Source: Trametes villosa
Lineage: Eukaryota > Basidiomycota > Agaricomycetes > Polyporales > Polyporaceae
Direction of reading: 5' to 3'
Assembly: GCA_002964805.2 (NCBI GenBank)
Contig: PUDQ02000001.1
Location: 8,084,001-8,148,000 of the forward strand
DNA length: 64,000 bases
Positions 1-10,100 of this stretch are shown piece after piece. The notes beneath the pieces are model-generated. The model saw only the letters and a program-made list of their open reading frames with translations. It did not search any database and was not told where the DNA came from. The translations under genes were made by a program, and so were the position numbers. Within the stretch, counting starts at the first letter, position 1; each line of letters starts with the position of its first letter.

Positions 1-370
1 ATCTTCGGCGCCCTGGTACGTGCTGTATCCTCCTTGCTCAAGGCCGTGGAACCCGATGCTGATGGTATACACGATGCAGAGCGGCGGCTTCTCATCGACG
101 TGGCCGCGTGCAGCGTCCGACTGCGCACGGGGCAAGCCCGAGTATGCCGGCCTTGCCCTCGCGAGCACGGCCATCTTCAAGGGCATCTCCGCCGTGGTTG
201 GCCCCGCGCTGTCCGGTGTGCTGCTCGAAGCTGGGAAAGGCTCGACCTTCGGCGGCGTCTTTGGGCGCGAGGGCTACGGCGCGGTAGAGATTTTCGTCGG
301 CTCGTGTGCGCTCGCGACTGGGGCCGGCAGCATGCTTGTCGCACATGCAAGCAGGCGGGCACGGGTGTGA
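1..370 (+). CDS. MFS transporter, monocarboxylate-transporter-like, 3' end only
   Basis: C-terminal end of a major facilitator transporter whose body lies left of the window. Seen: coding 1-15 (IFGAL), a GTACGT...CAG intron at 16-79, then a last exon 80-370 that ends in TGA. The exon reads SGGFSSTWP, then ARGKPEYAGLALA, KGISAVVGPALSGVLLE and YGAVEIFVGSCALATGAGS, giving two hydrophobic helices before a short basic tail. The pattern of a GGFSSTWP-like loop, a helix starting with KGISAVVGP and a final helix matches fungal MCT-like (Mch-type) carriers. Substrate cannot be read from this fragment. The reading frame is open to the window edge, so this is a partial gene, not a pseudogene. The family call is moderately sure, the splice site fairly sure. 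Confidence 0.62.
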   Translation, partial: SSAPWYVLYPPCSRPWNPMLMVYTMQSGGFSSTWPRAASDCARGKPEYAGLALASTAIFKGISAVVGPALSGVLLEAGKGSTFGGVFGREGYGAVEIFVGSCALATGAGSMLVAHASRRARV

Positions 371-693
371 TGCCGAGCTGCTAGAGAACTAAATGGTGCT
401 ATGGCAGTTAGATAAAAGGACGCTCTTCACTGAACTGTTGGCGACACGGAGCATATGTATAGCACTGGTGATATATAGTAGATGCTAGATAGATCTGCAC
501 GGTACATTCAATACGTGCTTTCGCTCTTGAGTCTCTTCCGTCCTATGGCATATATTCAGTTATTATTTTCAAGATACTATCAGGCGTACGAGCAGAAGCT
601 CACCAGATTCCTGTTGGTCCTCTTCCTTAACCCGTTTGGGGGCTACGACAGTGTGATCGCGAGGTCAGCGACGCCATTCGCCTGATTGACGAG
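371..693. other. intergenic, convergent 3' ends
   Basis: About 320 bp between two converging genes, AT-richer than its flanks, consistent with two short 3' UTRs. No supported gene. Confidence 0.5.
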
Positions 694-2466
694 TCAAACC
701 TTACCCGGCCTAGGGTCCGCTTGCTCATCCCCGGCGGGTTGCTGATGTGCAGAAGCGACATGGTCGGCTGGTTTCGCGCCTACTGTTCCTGGTGCAGACT
801 GGCGTCCCCGTATCCTGTCGAAGGCTGCCCGGAAAGACTCAGAAGGTGCTGGAATGGGATCTTCCACCGCGTCTTGCTTAATGCGCACATCTTGGGAAAC
901 CGTGGTCAACAGCGCGCAGGAACCAGCAGTAGTCGCATTGCCGCAACGTACCTTGTTGCCTCGAAGGGCCATTAGGCGGCTCCTCCTTGATAGCTGACGC
1001 AGCTGCCTCCCTGGAATCGTCGCGGCCTCCCTGCTCTGCCGTAGCACGGGCTTGCTGCAAGCGTTCCACCGCACCGCGGAATGCCTTCGAAGGCCCGTAC
1101 GGCTCAGGCTCTCGCTTGACCACCGGACCGCCTGCCTCCGACTTCACTGGGACATCGCCGGCAGGATTGTTGGCCTCGCCTGTCGCCCCATCTTGTAAAC
1201 CAGCACGAGCGTCTTGTAGACGCTCGACTGCCTGCCGGAACGCCTTCGAGGGCCCGTACACAGGTTCGGGTTCTGCCTTAACCCCTGGGTCGGGTTTGAC
1301 GCGGACGTCTGAGGCTTCCCTCTTCACAGACGGGAGCCCATCAGTAGGTTCGTGCTTCAACGAACGGAGAGCGTTTGTTTCTGGACCACTTGTAAGTTAA
1401 GTTTTCGGGTAGCGAAAGAACGGACCAACCTTCGTCATACGGATCTAATTTGCCGAGCTTCCCAGCCACTGGGTGCACTGGGAGTGCCTGCATGAGCATA
1501 CACAGAGAACCCCGATATGCATACGTACCAGAAGGCCTCTGCTCGGGATGCGCCGCATCTTCAAGCCTCGCATTGGCGTTCTCGACCGTGCTGGAGGACA
1601 GCTGCGACGGGTGCTGGTACGGCTCGAACCCGCTCTGCGTCAGGACCATCCGACTGAATATTAGTGCGACGCCCCGTGCGCTACTTTGGCGAACACGTAC
1701 GGTATCAGGGACCGGTGTGGGCTGGCGTGTCGGAGGCAACGGGAGCGCGAGGTCGACGCAGTTCTTGCCTCGCGGCGTCGCCCAGCTAACATGCGGGTAC
1801 GGGAATATGACCGGGAACTGGAGGCGTGCCGGCGGGTCCCCTCTCACCGTCGGGAACGTCTCGAGCCAGTTGTCTGCCGCCACGCGTGTTAGCGCTGCAA
1901 CGCACAGAGAAGGAGGCGGAGGGAGCGGCGCGTACGGTTGCCAGGCTCGCCGCGGTTGCGGTAGTTGTACTCAAACACGTACGAGACGCGGTCCTTGTCG
2001 CGCGCGTCGCCGCGCGAGAGGACTCTGCGCCAGGGGTGCGCGCCGAGGATCGGCGTGAGGTCGGCGTCCTGCGGGAGCTGCACGATCACGTCGTCTCGCT
2101 ACACGCACGCAATGTCGGCGCGTTCGGAAGAAGCGGTCGACGCGCGCAGACGCAATACGCAAGGGTTAGCACGCATTACAATCGACCATAGACACCGGTT
2201 AGGAACGGTAGAGCAGCGGGAGCGGCGTCGCGAGTTCATTGGCCAGGTGCACCTACGGTCATGCGCGTGCGACATACCGTATTGACCGAGTACACGGCCT
2301 CGACCTCGTGCGCCTTGCCGAGCATGAAGTAGACCCAGGTGCAGAGGCGGTTGAAGAAGACCTCCGTGCGCGCCTTGCCCGTCGCGCCGCCCGGCCACGG
2401 GTCCTCGATCACGACGTACTTGCAGCCGGGGTCGTCCATGTACGGCGGGCCTTTCTTCTTCACCAT
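694..2466 (-). CDS. hypothetical protein with SUMO-consensus array and YGPSKAFR repeats
   Basis: Function unknown. Six exons join without a frame error into 450 residues: 2466-2278, 2098-1936, 1873-1701, 1634-1441, 1388-952 and 890-694. The start ATG (MVKKKGPPYMDDPG) opens a folded-looking N-terminal half with aromatic residues (VVIEDPWPGG, TWVYFMLGKAHEVEAVYSV, VSYVFEYNYRN). The C-terminal half, from about residue 240, is disordered. It holds eight psi-K-x-E/D sites: LKHE, VKRE, VKPD, VKAE, VKSE, VKRE, IKEE and IKQD. Several are followed by proline. Between them are three copies of a helical repeat: YGPSKAFRQAVERLQDARA, YGPSKAFRGAVERLQQARA and a diverged APSESFRAAFDRIRG. Sumoylation-prone, proline-flanked sites of this kind (synergy-control motifs) are known from transcription regulators, so a nuclear regulatory role is an inference. 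Splice junctions are strongly supported by phase agreement, including the GTATGA...TTACAAG intron at 1440-1389. Confidence 0.72.
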
Positions 2467-2979
2467 GCTGGCCCAGGCGGTGGTGCTGGTATGGAGTGAA
2501 GAGAGTAGGCGAGAATCGGTGGGAGCGTTTGGGGAAGCTTAGCACAGTCTGGGTCTGGCGGGCACGCCGGCATTCGAAGATGGACGGGGTGCTGCAGCGT
2601 CATGGCTCGGACTCCGTACCGTAACGAGACTCCGACGGCGGCCAAAGTCAGCGACGCTGACGACTATTTACAAGGCGCACCAAATGCGTGCAATGGCCGC
2701 TTTCAAGGCAGTGGTGATGGATAGAGACATACGAACAACGAACAACAAGTAGAAAGACAAGGGCAGTCCTCCGAGCGCTAGAAATTGTTTGACCGACACG
2801 GTGACGGACCCACGCACAACGTTCTCGAACTTGTGATAGCGATTCCGTGCGATGCAGTACAAATTATGGTCCATTCCGATTAATACAATGAATGACAAGA
2901 AGACGACCCACAGCCCGTTCTATCAGTAGGAGGAGAAATGATTGGATATACAACAAGTCTTCATGAGTGTGTAGTCTTT
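2467..2979. other. intergenic, no gene seen
   Basis: Lies between the 5' end of the SUMO-array gene and the 3' end of the hydrolase gene, both on the minus strand. A minus-strand open frame at 2668-2898 resembles no known protein and lacks splice context. Nothing else was seen. Confidence 0.4.
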
Positions 2980-4573
2980 CTATGCGGCGTACGATGTGCG
3001 GCCGGAGCCGGCGGGGCGGTCGAGCTCCTTTACGAGCAGGTCATTCATGGCCTTCGGGTTGTCCAGGTAGACTGCCGAACGCGTCAGTAATACTGACCAA
3101 TGGCTTGGGCTCGAATGAAGGGTCATACCATGGTGTCCAGCGTGAGGGATCATGTACATCCGCCCCAGGCCGTTTCCGGCCTGACGGAGGCGTTCGACGG
3201 ACTCCTTGCCACCTTCGGGGTCCATCCAGTCATGGTCTCCGTCTACACGCTGCCTTCAGCATTTGCACGTCATGAAGTCGTCAACGATACTCACAAACAA
3301 ACGTCACCGGAATCTTGAGGGCGGCTATCCGATCAACCATCGGCCGTCGTGCATGCGCGCCGGGAGCGAGTAGGTGTGCTAAGAGCATAGGCACGATTGT
3401 AAGCTCCACGCCTCGCAGCACCAGATACGCGATATGGCACTTACAGATGCAGTACTCCCCTGAGCCCTTCGCAAGCGTGATGTTCATGATGTAGTCGTGC
3501 ATTGCGCGCGTGTCGTCTTCGCCGAGGCCGATGAACCGCCGCGAGGAGTACTTGCCGATAAGCATCGGGCCCCAGAAGAGCGTCGAGCGCACGACCTGGA
3601 ACGGGCTCCAGCCCTGCTCCCACAGGTACGTGAACACTTTGCGGCTCCGCGACTCCTCGCGCTTCGCCGCCTGCTGGCTCGCCTTGAGGTCGCCCACGCG
3701 CTTCGCGTCCGCCGGCTCCGGGTGGTCGCTCTCCGTCGCGCCCGTCGTCTGCGGGTCCGTGAGCTCGCGCGAGGGCACGGTCGTGTTGTTCGGGTCGCGC
3801 GGGATGCCCGCGGGCGAGAGCAGGATGAGCTTGTGCACGCGCGCGGGGTAGCGCAGCGCGTACGCGATGCTGAGGTACCCGCCGAGCGAGTGCCCGATGA
3901 GCGTCATCGTCTCGAGCCCCATCTTCTTGCGCCACTGCTCGAGCGAGTCGACGAAGAACGTCTCCGCCTCGCGCACGCGCCCGTCGATGTCCTCGCGCTT
4001 CGCCTTGACGTGGAAGGGCACGCGCGCGGAGCGGCCCATCCCCAGCCAGTCGACGGCGAACACGGACGTGCCGCGTTTGCCTGCCCAGCTGCCTAGTGCG
4101 GGGAAATTCTGGAAGAAGAAGCCGAGGCCTGCACCGTAGCCGTGCAGGAGGACTGCGGGTGGGGGCGCCTCCGTAGATGGAGCGGTGGCTGTTATCGCGA
4201 ACGTGTTGAGGTAATGCTTGGGGTCATCGAGGTCTACGCGGGAACTATGGGCAACGATAGTACTGGAGTTGTCTGGCGATGCCGGTGGTGAATTCGCTGG
4301 TCGAAAGTAAGGAAGTCTCCTGCTCAGAGTCGATCAGTCGGCGCCGAGGCGGAGGAGTGGCTGAGCGCACCTGAGTAATCGCTCTTCACTGGTCGCGGCC
4401 TCTTTCTCGCCAGTAGCCCACCTAGCGTGCTACGCGTCAGAGGTGTGCCCCATGATTCACCAGCCGTCAGAGCATACTCACCAGCTCTTTACACTGGCGA
4501 GAAATGTAGAGGGTATCTCTCGGGCGGGAGGAAGCGAGAGACTGTCTGCAAGAGATGCGCTGCTCCCCGTCAT
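2980..4573 (-). CDS. alpha/beta hydrolase, CLD1/ABHD5 (CGI-58) family
   Basis: Probable lipid hydrolase or lysophospholipid acyltransferase of the ABHD4/ABHD5-Cld1-Ict1 group, acting on phospholipid acyl chains (cardiolipin in yeast Cld1, in mitochondria). First exons are 4573-4482, 4421-4371 and 4319-3445, followed by three shorter ones ending at the TAG at 2980. The splice at 4481-4422 restores the family's N-terminal SWWATGEKEAATSEERLL signature. Visible motifs are the oxyanion region LLHGYGAGLGFFFQNF, FAVDWLGMGRSA, the nucleophile elbow GHSLGGYLS, VTFVYGDHDWMDP carrying the acid, and HAGHHVYLDNP. The last provides the catalytic His and also an H-x4-D acyltransferase-type motif (HHVYLD). 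Length is about 430 residues, normal for the family. No obvious mitochondrial presequence is visible, so location is open. Family assignment is firm; choosing between Cld1 and Ict1 function is not possible here. Confidence 0.88.
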
Positions 4574-5219
4574 GTGCGTGAGTATGCCGAGTCTAGAGCG
4601 TGCAAGGAGGGGTCTGAGGACTGAGGCGGGCAGCGTGAAAGCGAGGAGGGGTGGAGGAGAGAAAGAAAGAGCGGTGGAGGCGGTGGCGGGGCACTGGCGG
4701 GGCGGGGGAGAGGATGTAATGTAGGCCGCATGTGCCGATCGTACGCGTGCGCATACTCGCATAAGCGCCGTTCTGCTGCCGCGCAGGACCCATCCACGCA
4801 CGCACTCAGCGCACCCGCAGCGCAGCCATGTATCCCGACCGGAAACTCGTCATGCATCCGGCCGACTATTCAGTACCACCCGCGCGCACGATTCGAACTC
4901 AGCCCTACGTAGACTCGCGCAAGGGATCGCTTCAAATAGTTCCATTAGTCCAGTCAATACAGTAACATGCGGCTACATCCCGCGAAGCGAGCTCCTGCGG
5001 ACGGCAGTGCACGAAGAGCTTTTCGATATGCCAGCCCGGCACAGCGAGTACGAGGTGGGCAGCGAAGGATGGGTAGGGGGGAACGGCACTGCCGCACGCA
5101 GACAAGCCAGGGTACACGGGTGCCGTGTTCAGGGAAAAGGGTGGGGACTCGGCATCTGCTGGAATGACGGTCGGTTATGCACGACCAGGGTTTCCGGGAA
5201 CTACTCACCCAGCATGCCT
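4574..5219. other. intergenic, 5' region of hydrolase gene
   Basis: Holds the promoter and 5' UTR of the minus-strand hydrolase, then the 3' UTR of the uS11m gene. A pyrimidine-rich tract on the minus strand (about 4630-4715) just upstream of the hydrolase start is typical of basidiomycete core promoters. No gene was seen. Confidence 0.4.
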
Positions 5220-5942
5220 CTATATCCTCCTCGCCTTCTGGCTCCTCGTACCACCAATCTTGATGGGCGTCCTGTCCGTCACCCTTGTCAACCGCGGCTT
5301 CACGTTCGCGCCGACCGCGGTCGTGATCGCGGTGAGCATCGCGTCGCGGCCCTGCCCGAAGCCCTTGAGGAGCAGCTCCCACTCGTAGTCCGTCCGCTCG
5401 AGCTCCTTCTCCATCGCGCCGATGATGCCCACCGCGCACTGGTAGCCCGCCTCGTACCCGTTCCGGTTGCTCTTCTTGAACCCGAGCTTCCCGCCCGTGA
5501 GCGTCACGAGCGCCGCGCCCGACAGCGGCCCCCCGCGCGGCCGCGCGAACGTCACGATCGTGTTGTTCCGCGTCGCCTTCACCGAGACCGCGTACACCGG
5601 CTTCTTCGCCCCCACCCGCCCCTTCGCCACCTCGTTCGCGGCCGCGGCGGGGTTCACTGCGGGCGGGTAGGCGTCCTCTGACGGAAGCGGCGGCCCGTCC
5701 TCCTGTGCGCCGTCCTCCTGCGCAGCGGCCTCGAGTTGGCTGGCGAAGCTTTGGATGCTGCTCGTCGCTGCTGGACTAGGCTGGGGGATGCTAGCGTCGT
5801 CACTGAGAGCGTCGAATATGTCGGCGACCGGGGCAGCGCCGGTCGGAGTCGCAGAGGTAGACGCAGAGGATGAGAACGAGGCAGCCCAGGTGCGGTGCGC
5901 TGCCCGTGACCTGAGCGAAGGAAGAGCTCTCAGCAGAGACAT
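5220..5942 (-). CDS. MRPS18: mitochondrial small-subunit ribosomal protein uS11m
   Basis: Nuclear-encoded uS11 of the mitochondrial small ribosomal subunit (yeast Mrps18). uS11 lines the platform near the mRNA exit. It is a single uninterrupted exon of 240 residues. The N-terminus (MSLLRALPSLRSRAAHRTW, then Ser/Ala-rich) is a typical mitochondrial targeting sequence with Arg, Ser and no acids. After a low-complexity linker the uS11 fold starts near residue 115: YAVSVKATRNNTIVTF, then TLTGGKLGFKKSNRNGYEAGYQ, the helix ELLLKGFGQGRDAML, and a basic tail KIGGTRSQKARRI equivalent to the uS11 C-terminus. Divergently paired with QCR9, whose start is only 204 bp away, so both mitochondrial genes probably share one promoter. 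Confidence 0.9.
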   Translation of the reverse strand: MSLLRALPSLRSRAAHRTWAASFSSSASTSATPTGAAPVADIFDALSDDASIPQPSPAATSSIQSFASQLEAAAQEDGAQEDGPPLPSEDAYPPAVNPAAAANEVAKGRVGAKKPVYAVSVKATRNNTIVTFARPRGGPLSGAALVTLTGGKLGFKKSNRNGYEAGYQCAVGIIGAMEKELERTDYEWELLLKGFGQGRDAMLTAITTAVGANVKPRLTRVTDRTPIKIGGTRSQKARRI

Positions 5943-6146
5943 GTCGCGAGTGTACCCGACAGCGGCGACGACGGCGAGAGAGACGAGCTGTGCGGACCTG
6001 GATGTGTGTCCTCGCCAAACGCGCGAAAAGGGACTGGCCTCTGGTGGGCGTCTGTCTGCCTATTCCAAACTCCGCCCAGCGAGGGACACGGCGCCTATCC
6101 CGCCCTCCCGATCCACCACGAACCCTCCGAGTCCCGACCACCAGCC
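5943..6146. promoter_or_regulatory. bidirectional promoter, uS11m / QCR9
   Basis: Exactly 204 bp separate the two start codons, with no TATA box visible. Both products are nuclear-encoded mitochondrial proteins, which makes a shared bidirectional promoter likely. This is inferred from layout, not from a recognised motif. Confidence 0.5.
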
Positions 6147-6534
6147 ATGTCTGTGAGTGTGCATCCCCCGACTCGCTGCCCGTACTGCCTCGCTGACCGC
6201 ACGGAACAGCTGGCCAACACGTTCTACAACACTATTGTCCGGCGCAACAGTGAGTGTCCACGAGAAACCCCTCCCGAGGGACGGCCAAGCTGAACGTCAT
6301 TTCTCTTCCCTCTCCCTCTCCTGTGCCCTTCCCTCGCAGGTGTGTTCGTGCCGACCATCTTCGTCGGCGCGTTCGCGTTCAGCATTAGCTTCGACGTCGG
6401 CGTCACGAAGTTCTATGACACCTGGAACAAGGGGGTGCGTGCGCTGTCCTCCTTTCTCCCTGCGCTACTTGCTGACGCCCCTACAGAAGCAGTGGAAGGA
6501 CATCCGCGACAAGTACATTGAGGCGGAAGCATAG
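6147..6534 (+). CDS. QCR9: cytochrome bc1 complex subunit 9 (Qcr9)
   Basis: Small single-pass subunit of respiratory complex III in the mitochondrial inner membrane. Four exons: 6147-6152 (only ATG TCT), 6210-6249, 6340-6434 and 6487-6534. All introns are GT-AG and the phases agree. The spliced 62-residue protein starts MSLANTFYNTIVRRNSVFV, has the transmembrane stretch VPTIFVGAFAFSISFDVG, and continues TKFYDTWNKGKQWKDIRDKY. These are the diagnostic UQCR10/QCR9 features. Length matches the family (55-70 residues). The two-codon first coding exon is easily missed by gene finders. Confidence 0.93.
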
Positions 6535-7165
6535 ACTCGTCTCTTCTTGCTGTAGCCCCCGGCACCTATCATAAAATCACACCTAGTCGCGGACCAACTT
6601 GAACCTGCGTGCTGTTGGCGGCATACAGCCGCCCGCGCGCCCCCGGCGTTCTGGACTGCCTAGCCTCGCGGTGCACTCGTTTGTTCCCGCCTCCCCTGAG
6701 CACCATCCCACTACCCACTGGCGAAAAATCTCGATGACATTGCACATCTAAGCTGGCTCTATTCGTGACATCCGAAACCGGGCCATAAGTAACTTGAGGA
6801 AGAAAACCGGTCATCAAAAGAAAGATTATGTACGTTCGTTGTAGCCTAGGTACCGGTGCTGATACATATACACCGCGGGCGTGAGGTGAGGTTGGAGTGA
6901 GAGTGGGAGTGTTATATCTAACGTTCGTGGAGGATGCATGCGCAGGGATTCGGAAAACAGTGCAGATAACAACAATAAGAGGAGACGAAGACGCGGGACG
7001 GCAGGCTTAAGGGAAAGCAGCGAGGCGGAAGTGTGATGTGGGGCGATATATACATGCTCAAGAAGGTACAAGAAACGATAAACAGAGAAGAAGCGGGCCC
7101 ACATAATAAGACGACCCCGTATGCGAGGACGTCGTCAACGGCGGCAGGATCCTACACAGGAGCCC
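6535..7165. other. intergenic, convergent 3' UTRs
   Basis: Between the converging QCR9 and KCS1 stop codons. AT-richer, purine-rich near 7030-7100, with no supported gene. It is probably 3' UTRs and polyadenylation sequence. Confidence 0.45.
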
Positions 7166-10100
7166 TCAAGTCGACAGCATCCCGAGGTCCTCCTCGCCGT
7201 CCTCCGTCCCGAATATCTCGTCAAAGATCTCCTTCCCGTCCGTCGCCAGCGGCGGCAGCTGGTCCCGCACCGCCGCCGGGTCGTCCCGCGAGCACTTGAT
7301 CCTCCGCAGCCGCTCCTCGTTCCAGATCCGCTCCAGCGTCTCCGCGAGGCTCTTCAGCCCGAACAGAAACCCGCGGTCCGGCTCCTCGGGGTAGTGCGGC
7401 GGGAAGCGCGCGTAGATCAGCCCCGTCTCCGGGTCGACCTCCGCCTGGTAGCCCTTCCCGCTCGTCACCTCCTCGACGTCCCCGCCCGGCGGCGGCCGCT
7501 GCGGGAGCCAGTCGCGGCCCGTCGTCGTGTGCGCAAAGTCGACGAGCCGGATCTGCACCTCCCCGCGCTTGCGCCGCCGCCCGCTGCGGTCCGCGACGGG
7601 CCCGACGAGCAGGTCCTCGCTGTGCGAGCGGCGCAGCGCGGGGCGGGGCGTGCCGCCGCCGTCGCCCGCGAGCTGGCGCTCGAGCGACTCGCCGCGCTTG
7701 CTGCGCGCGGACGGGGCCTCGAGCACGGACGCGCGGAACGCCTCCTGCGCGTCGCGGTCGCCGTCGTAGATCATGAGCAGCGAGCAGCCGTAGAAGCGGA
7801 AGCCCTTGAGGCGGTTGATGATGCGCGCGAGCGCGTAGAGCTTGCGGAGGATGACGGGGATCTGGTACACGAGCAGCCGCTCGCCGTCGTGCAGGAACGA
7901 CGCGAGCACGGAGGGGAAGTCCTCGGGGCGCACCTCGCGCCCCTTGTACTTGTCCTGCGTCACGTACGACTGCGTGACGTGGTTCCATACCTGCACAGTG
8001 CACACGCCGTGTTAGCAAGCCGTCCACAATCACACACTACGCCATTCGCTGGCCGCCCAGGCACGCAGGGCAGAGGGATGCCCACGCGTGATATAAACCC
8101 CACGACCAGCAGATGGACAAACAAACGGACGGACAGCCGACGCTCACCTGCATCCCGCACACACGCACGCCCAGCCGCCTGCTCGTCGTCCGGTCGCACT
8201 TCTTCCGCTGGCTCTTCTTCTTCGCTGGGGTCGCGTCCATCCCGTACTGGCGCGTGCCCATCTTCAGGTCGAGCACGCACGAGTACTTCAGCCGCCCCGT
8301 CAGGTCCTCCATCAGGATAAAGTGGTTCTGGCGCGTCACCGCCGGGTCCGCCTCGCGCACGCTCGGGGGCTGCGGCTGCGGCTCCGCGAGCGGGAACTCG
8401 GGCGCGCTCGACAGGTACGGCTCGTGCGAGCGCGAGCGGCTCCGGCGGTACGACCGCGCGGCGAACGACTGGCCGTCCGCGGCGGGGTGCTGCGACTGAA
8501 CGCGGGAGGAAGAGGAGGAAGGAGCGTCCTGCGCGGCCTCGAACTCGAACATCTCCGACGGTGCGTCGTGCCGCTGCTTCGGGTGCGTGGGGTACTGCCC
8601 TAGGTTGCTGATCTGCCGCTCGCTCTGCACGCGCCGCAGCGGCTGCCCGAGGAGGCTGCACTCCTCCTGGCGGAGCCGCTCGACCCTGCTCAGCTTCTTC
8701 TTGCGCTGCGTCCACGGCTGGTGCATGCCATCGGCGCCGTCGCCCTCTACGTCTGCGGTCTCCCCGTCGTCCTCCGCGCGCACGCTCAGGCTTACGGGCG
8801 CACGGCCAGAGACGCGGCGCGAGAGCCGCTTGAGGAGCGTGCTGAAGACGTGGTCCTTGAACTTCGTGTTCACGACGGTCGACCCCGTCCCGCCGAAGAA
8901 CCCGTTCTGGAACGAGCTCCCCGGCGACATGGAGCCCTGTGCGGAAATGCTGCGTGCGACGGGTACGAACGACTGCCGGGGGGAGTTCGTGGGCGTCCGG
9001 CCGTCGGCCTCTTCTGCGGTAGCGGAGTAGGCGAGCCGGCTGGTAGGATGACGTTGAGATGAAGAGCCGCACGCGAACTGGCGCGAGCGGTAGGCGGCGA
9101 GTCCTAGATCAGGGCTCGACGCGGTCATGGCGGATAGATGTGGCCGACCGAGACGAAGATCGACAGGTCGCCCGGGATGGTATGCGAAAGAATGCGACAT
9201 GGACCGGTGCCGTGAGCCGCGCAACAACCACTGCGGGATAATGTGTCGGTTATAATCGAGCGCGACCTCTGGAAGCTCCGCCTCCTCGACGTCAGTATCG
9301 CCCACATGTTCCGGCGAGTCGCTGTGCAGGTCGCCCGACTTCGACTTCGACTGCGCAAAATCGGTCGCAGCCTTGTTCAGGATGGGCCGCCGGACCTTCG
9401 AGCGGTCGTCGAGCGAGCGCGGCTCCGCGGTCGACATCTTCGGGGACGTGCTCGAGCTCTTCGGCACCCTGCGGTAGCTCACGAGCATGACGCCGAGGTA
9501 GCGCGGGATGAACTCGAGCAGTGGCGGCGCCTCGCGCTCCACCGCCTCGTAAAACAGGTTCTCGCGCGACACGAGGGGCTAGTACGGTACAGGGGTGAGC
9601 CACGGTCGCGCACAGGCAATCAATCGTGTCCGACAGACCTTGCAGACCGCGCGCTTCGTGAACTTGTAGATCGCGCTGTGCCCGCCCACCTGGTTCCGAA
9701 AGGGCCGGAGGGGGATGTGCGGCAAACTCTCCTGCGAGAACCCAAAGGGTCCAAGGCCGGCGGCGACGTCACCATCAGTGGCACCGTCCACGCTGTCCGA
9801 GCCAAAGTTCATCTCTTCGAAGGGAGATAGAAGGGCTTGGTGGTGCCGCTCGTCGTCCTCATCGCTGCCACGGAATACGTGTGGCTGAGGATGTGGACTG
9901 GTCCGCGAGGGAGATAGGGGGAAGGGCGACGAGGCGGAGGTCGTCGACGTCGTCGTGGTGACCGAGCCGGTTTCCCAGGCAGACTCGTCGTCGGTGGACC
10001 ATGGCGAATCCAGGTGGTGTGGATACTGCGGGATCTGTTGAACCGCGAATGGTGTCTCGATGGGCGTCTGGGGAGAACGTGACCGTGTCGGGCCGCGACG

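Noticed and set aside
4870..4960. possible tRNA B box (TTCGAAT on the minus strand)
   Set aside because: T-arm stem does not pair and no A box or acceptor stem could be laid out; the same holds for TTCGAACC near 37296.
7121..8320. 399-codon plus-strand open frame
   Set aside because: Arg/Ala/Leu-rich translation antisense to the KCS1 kinase domain, produced by high third-position GC; the minus strand has intact kinase motifs.
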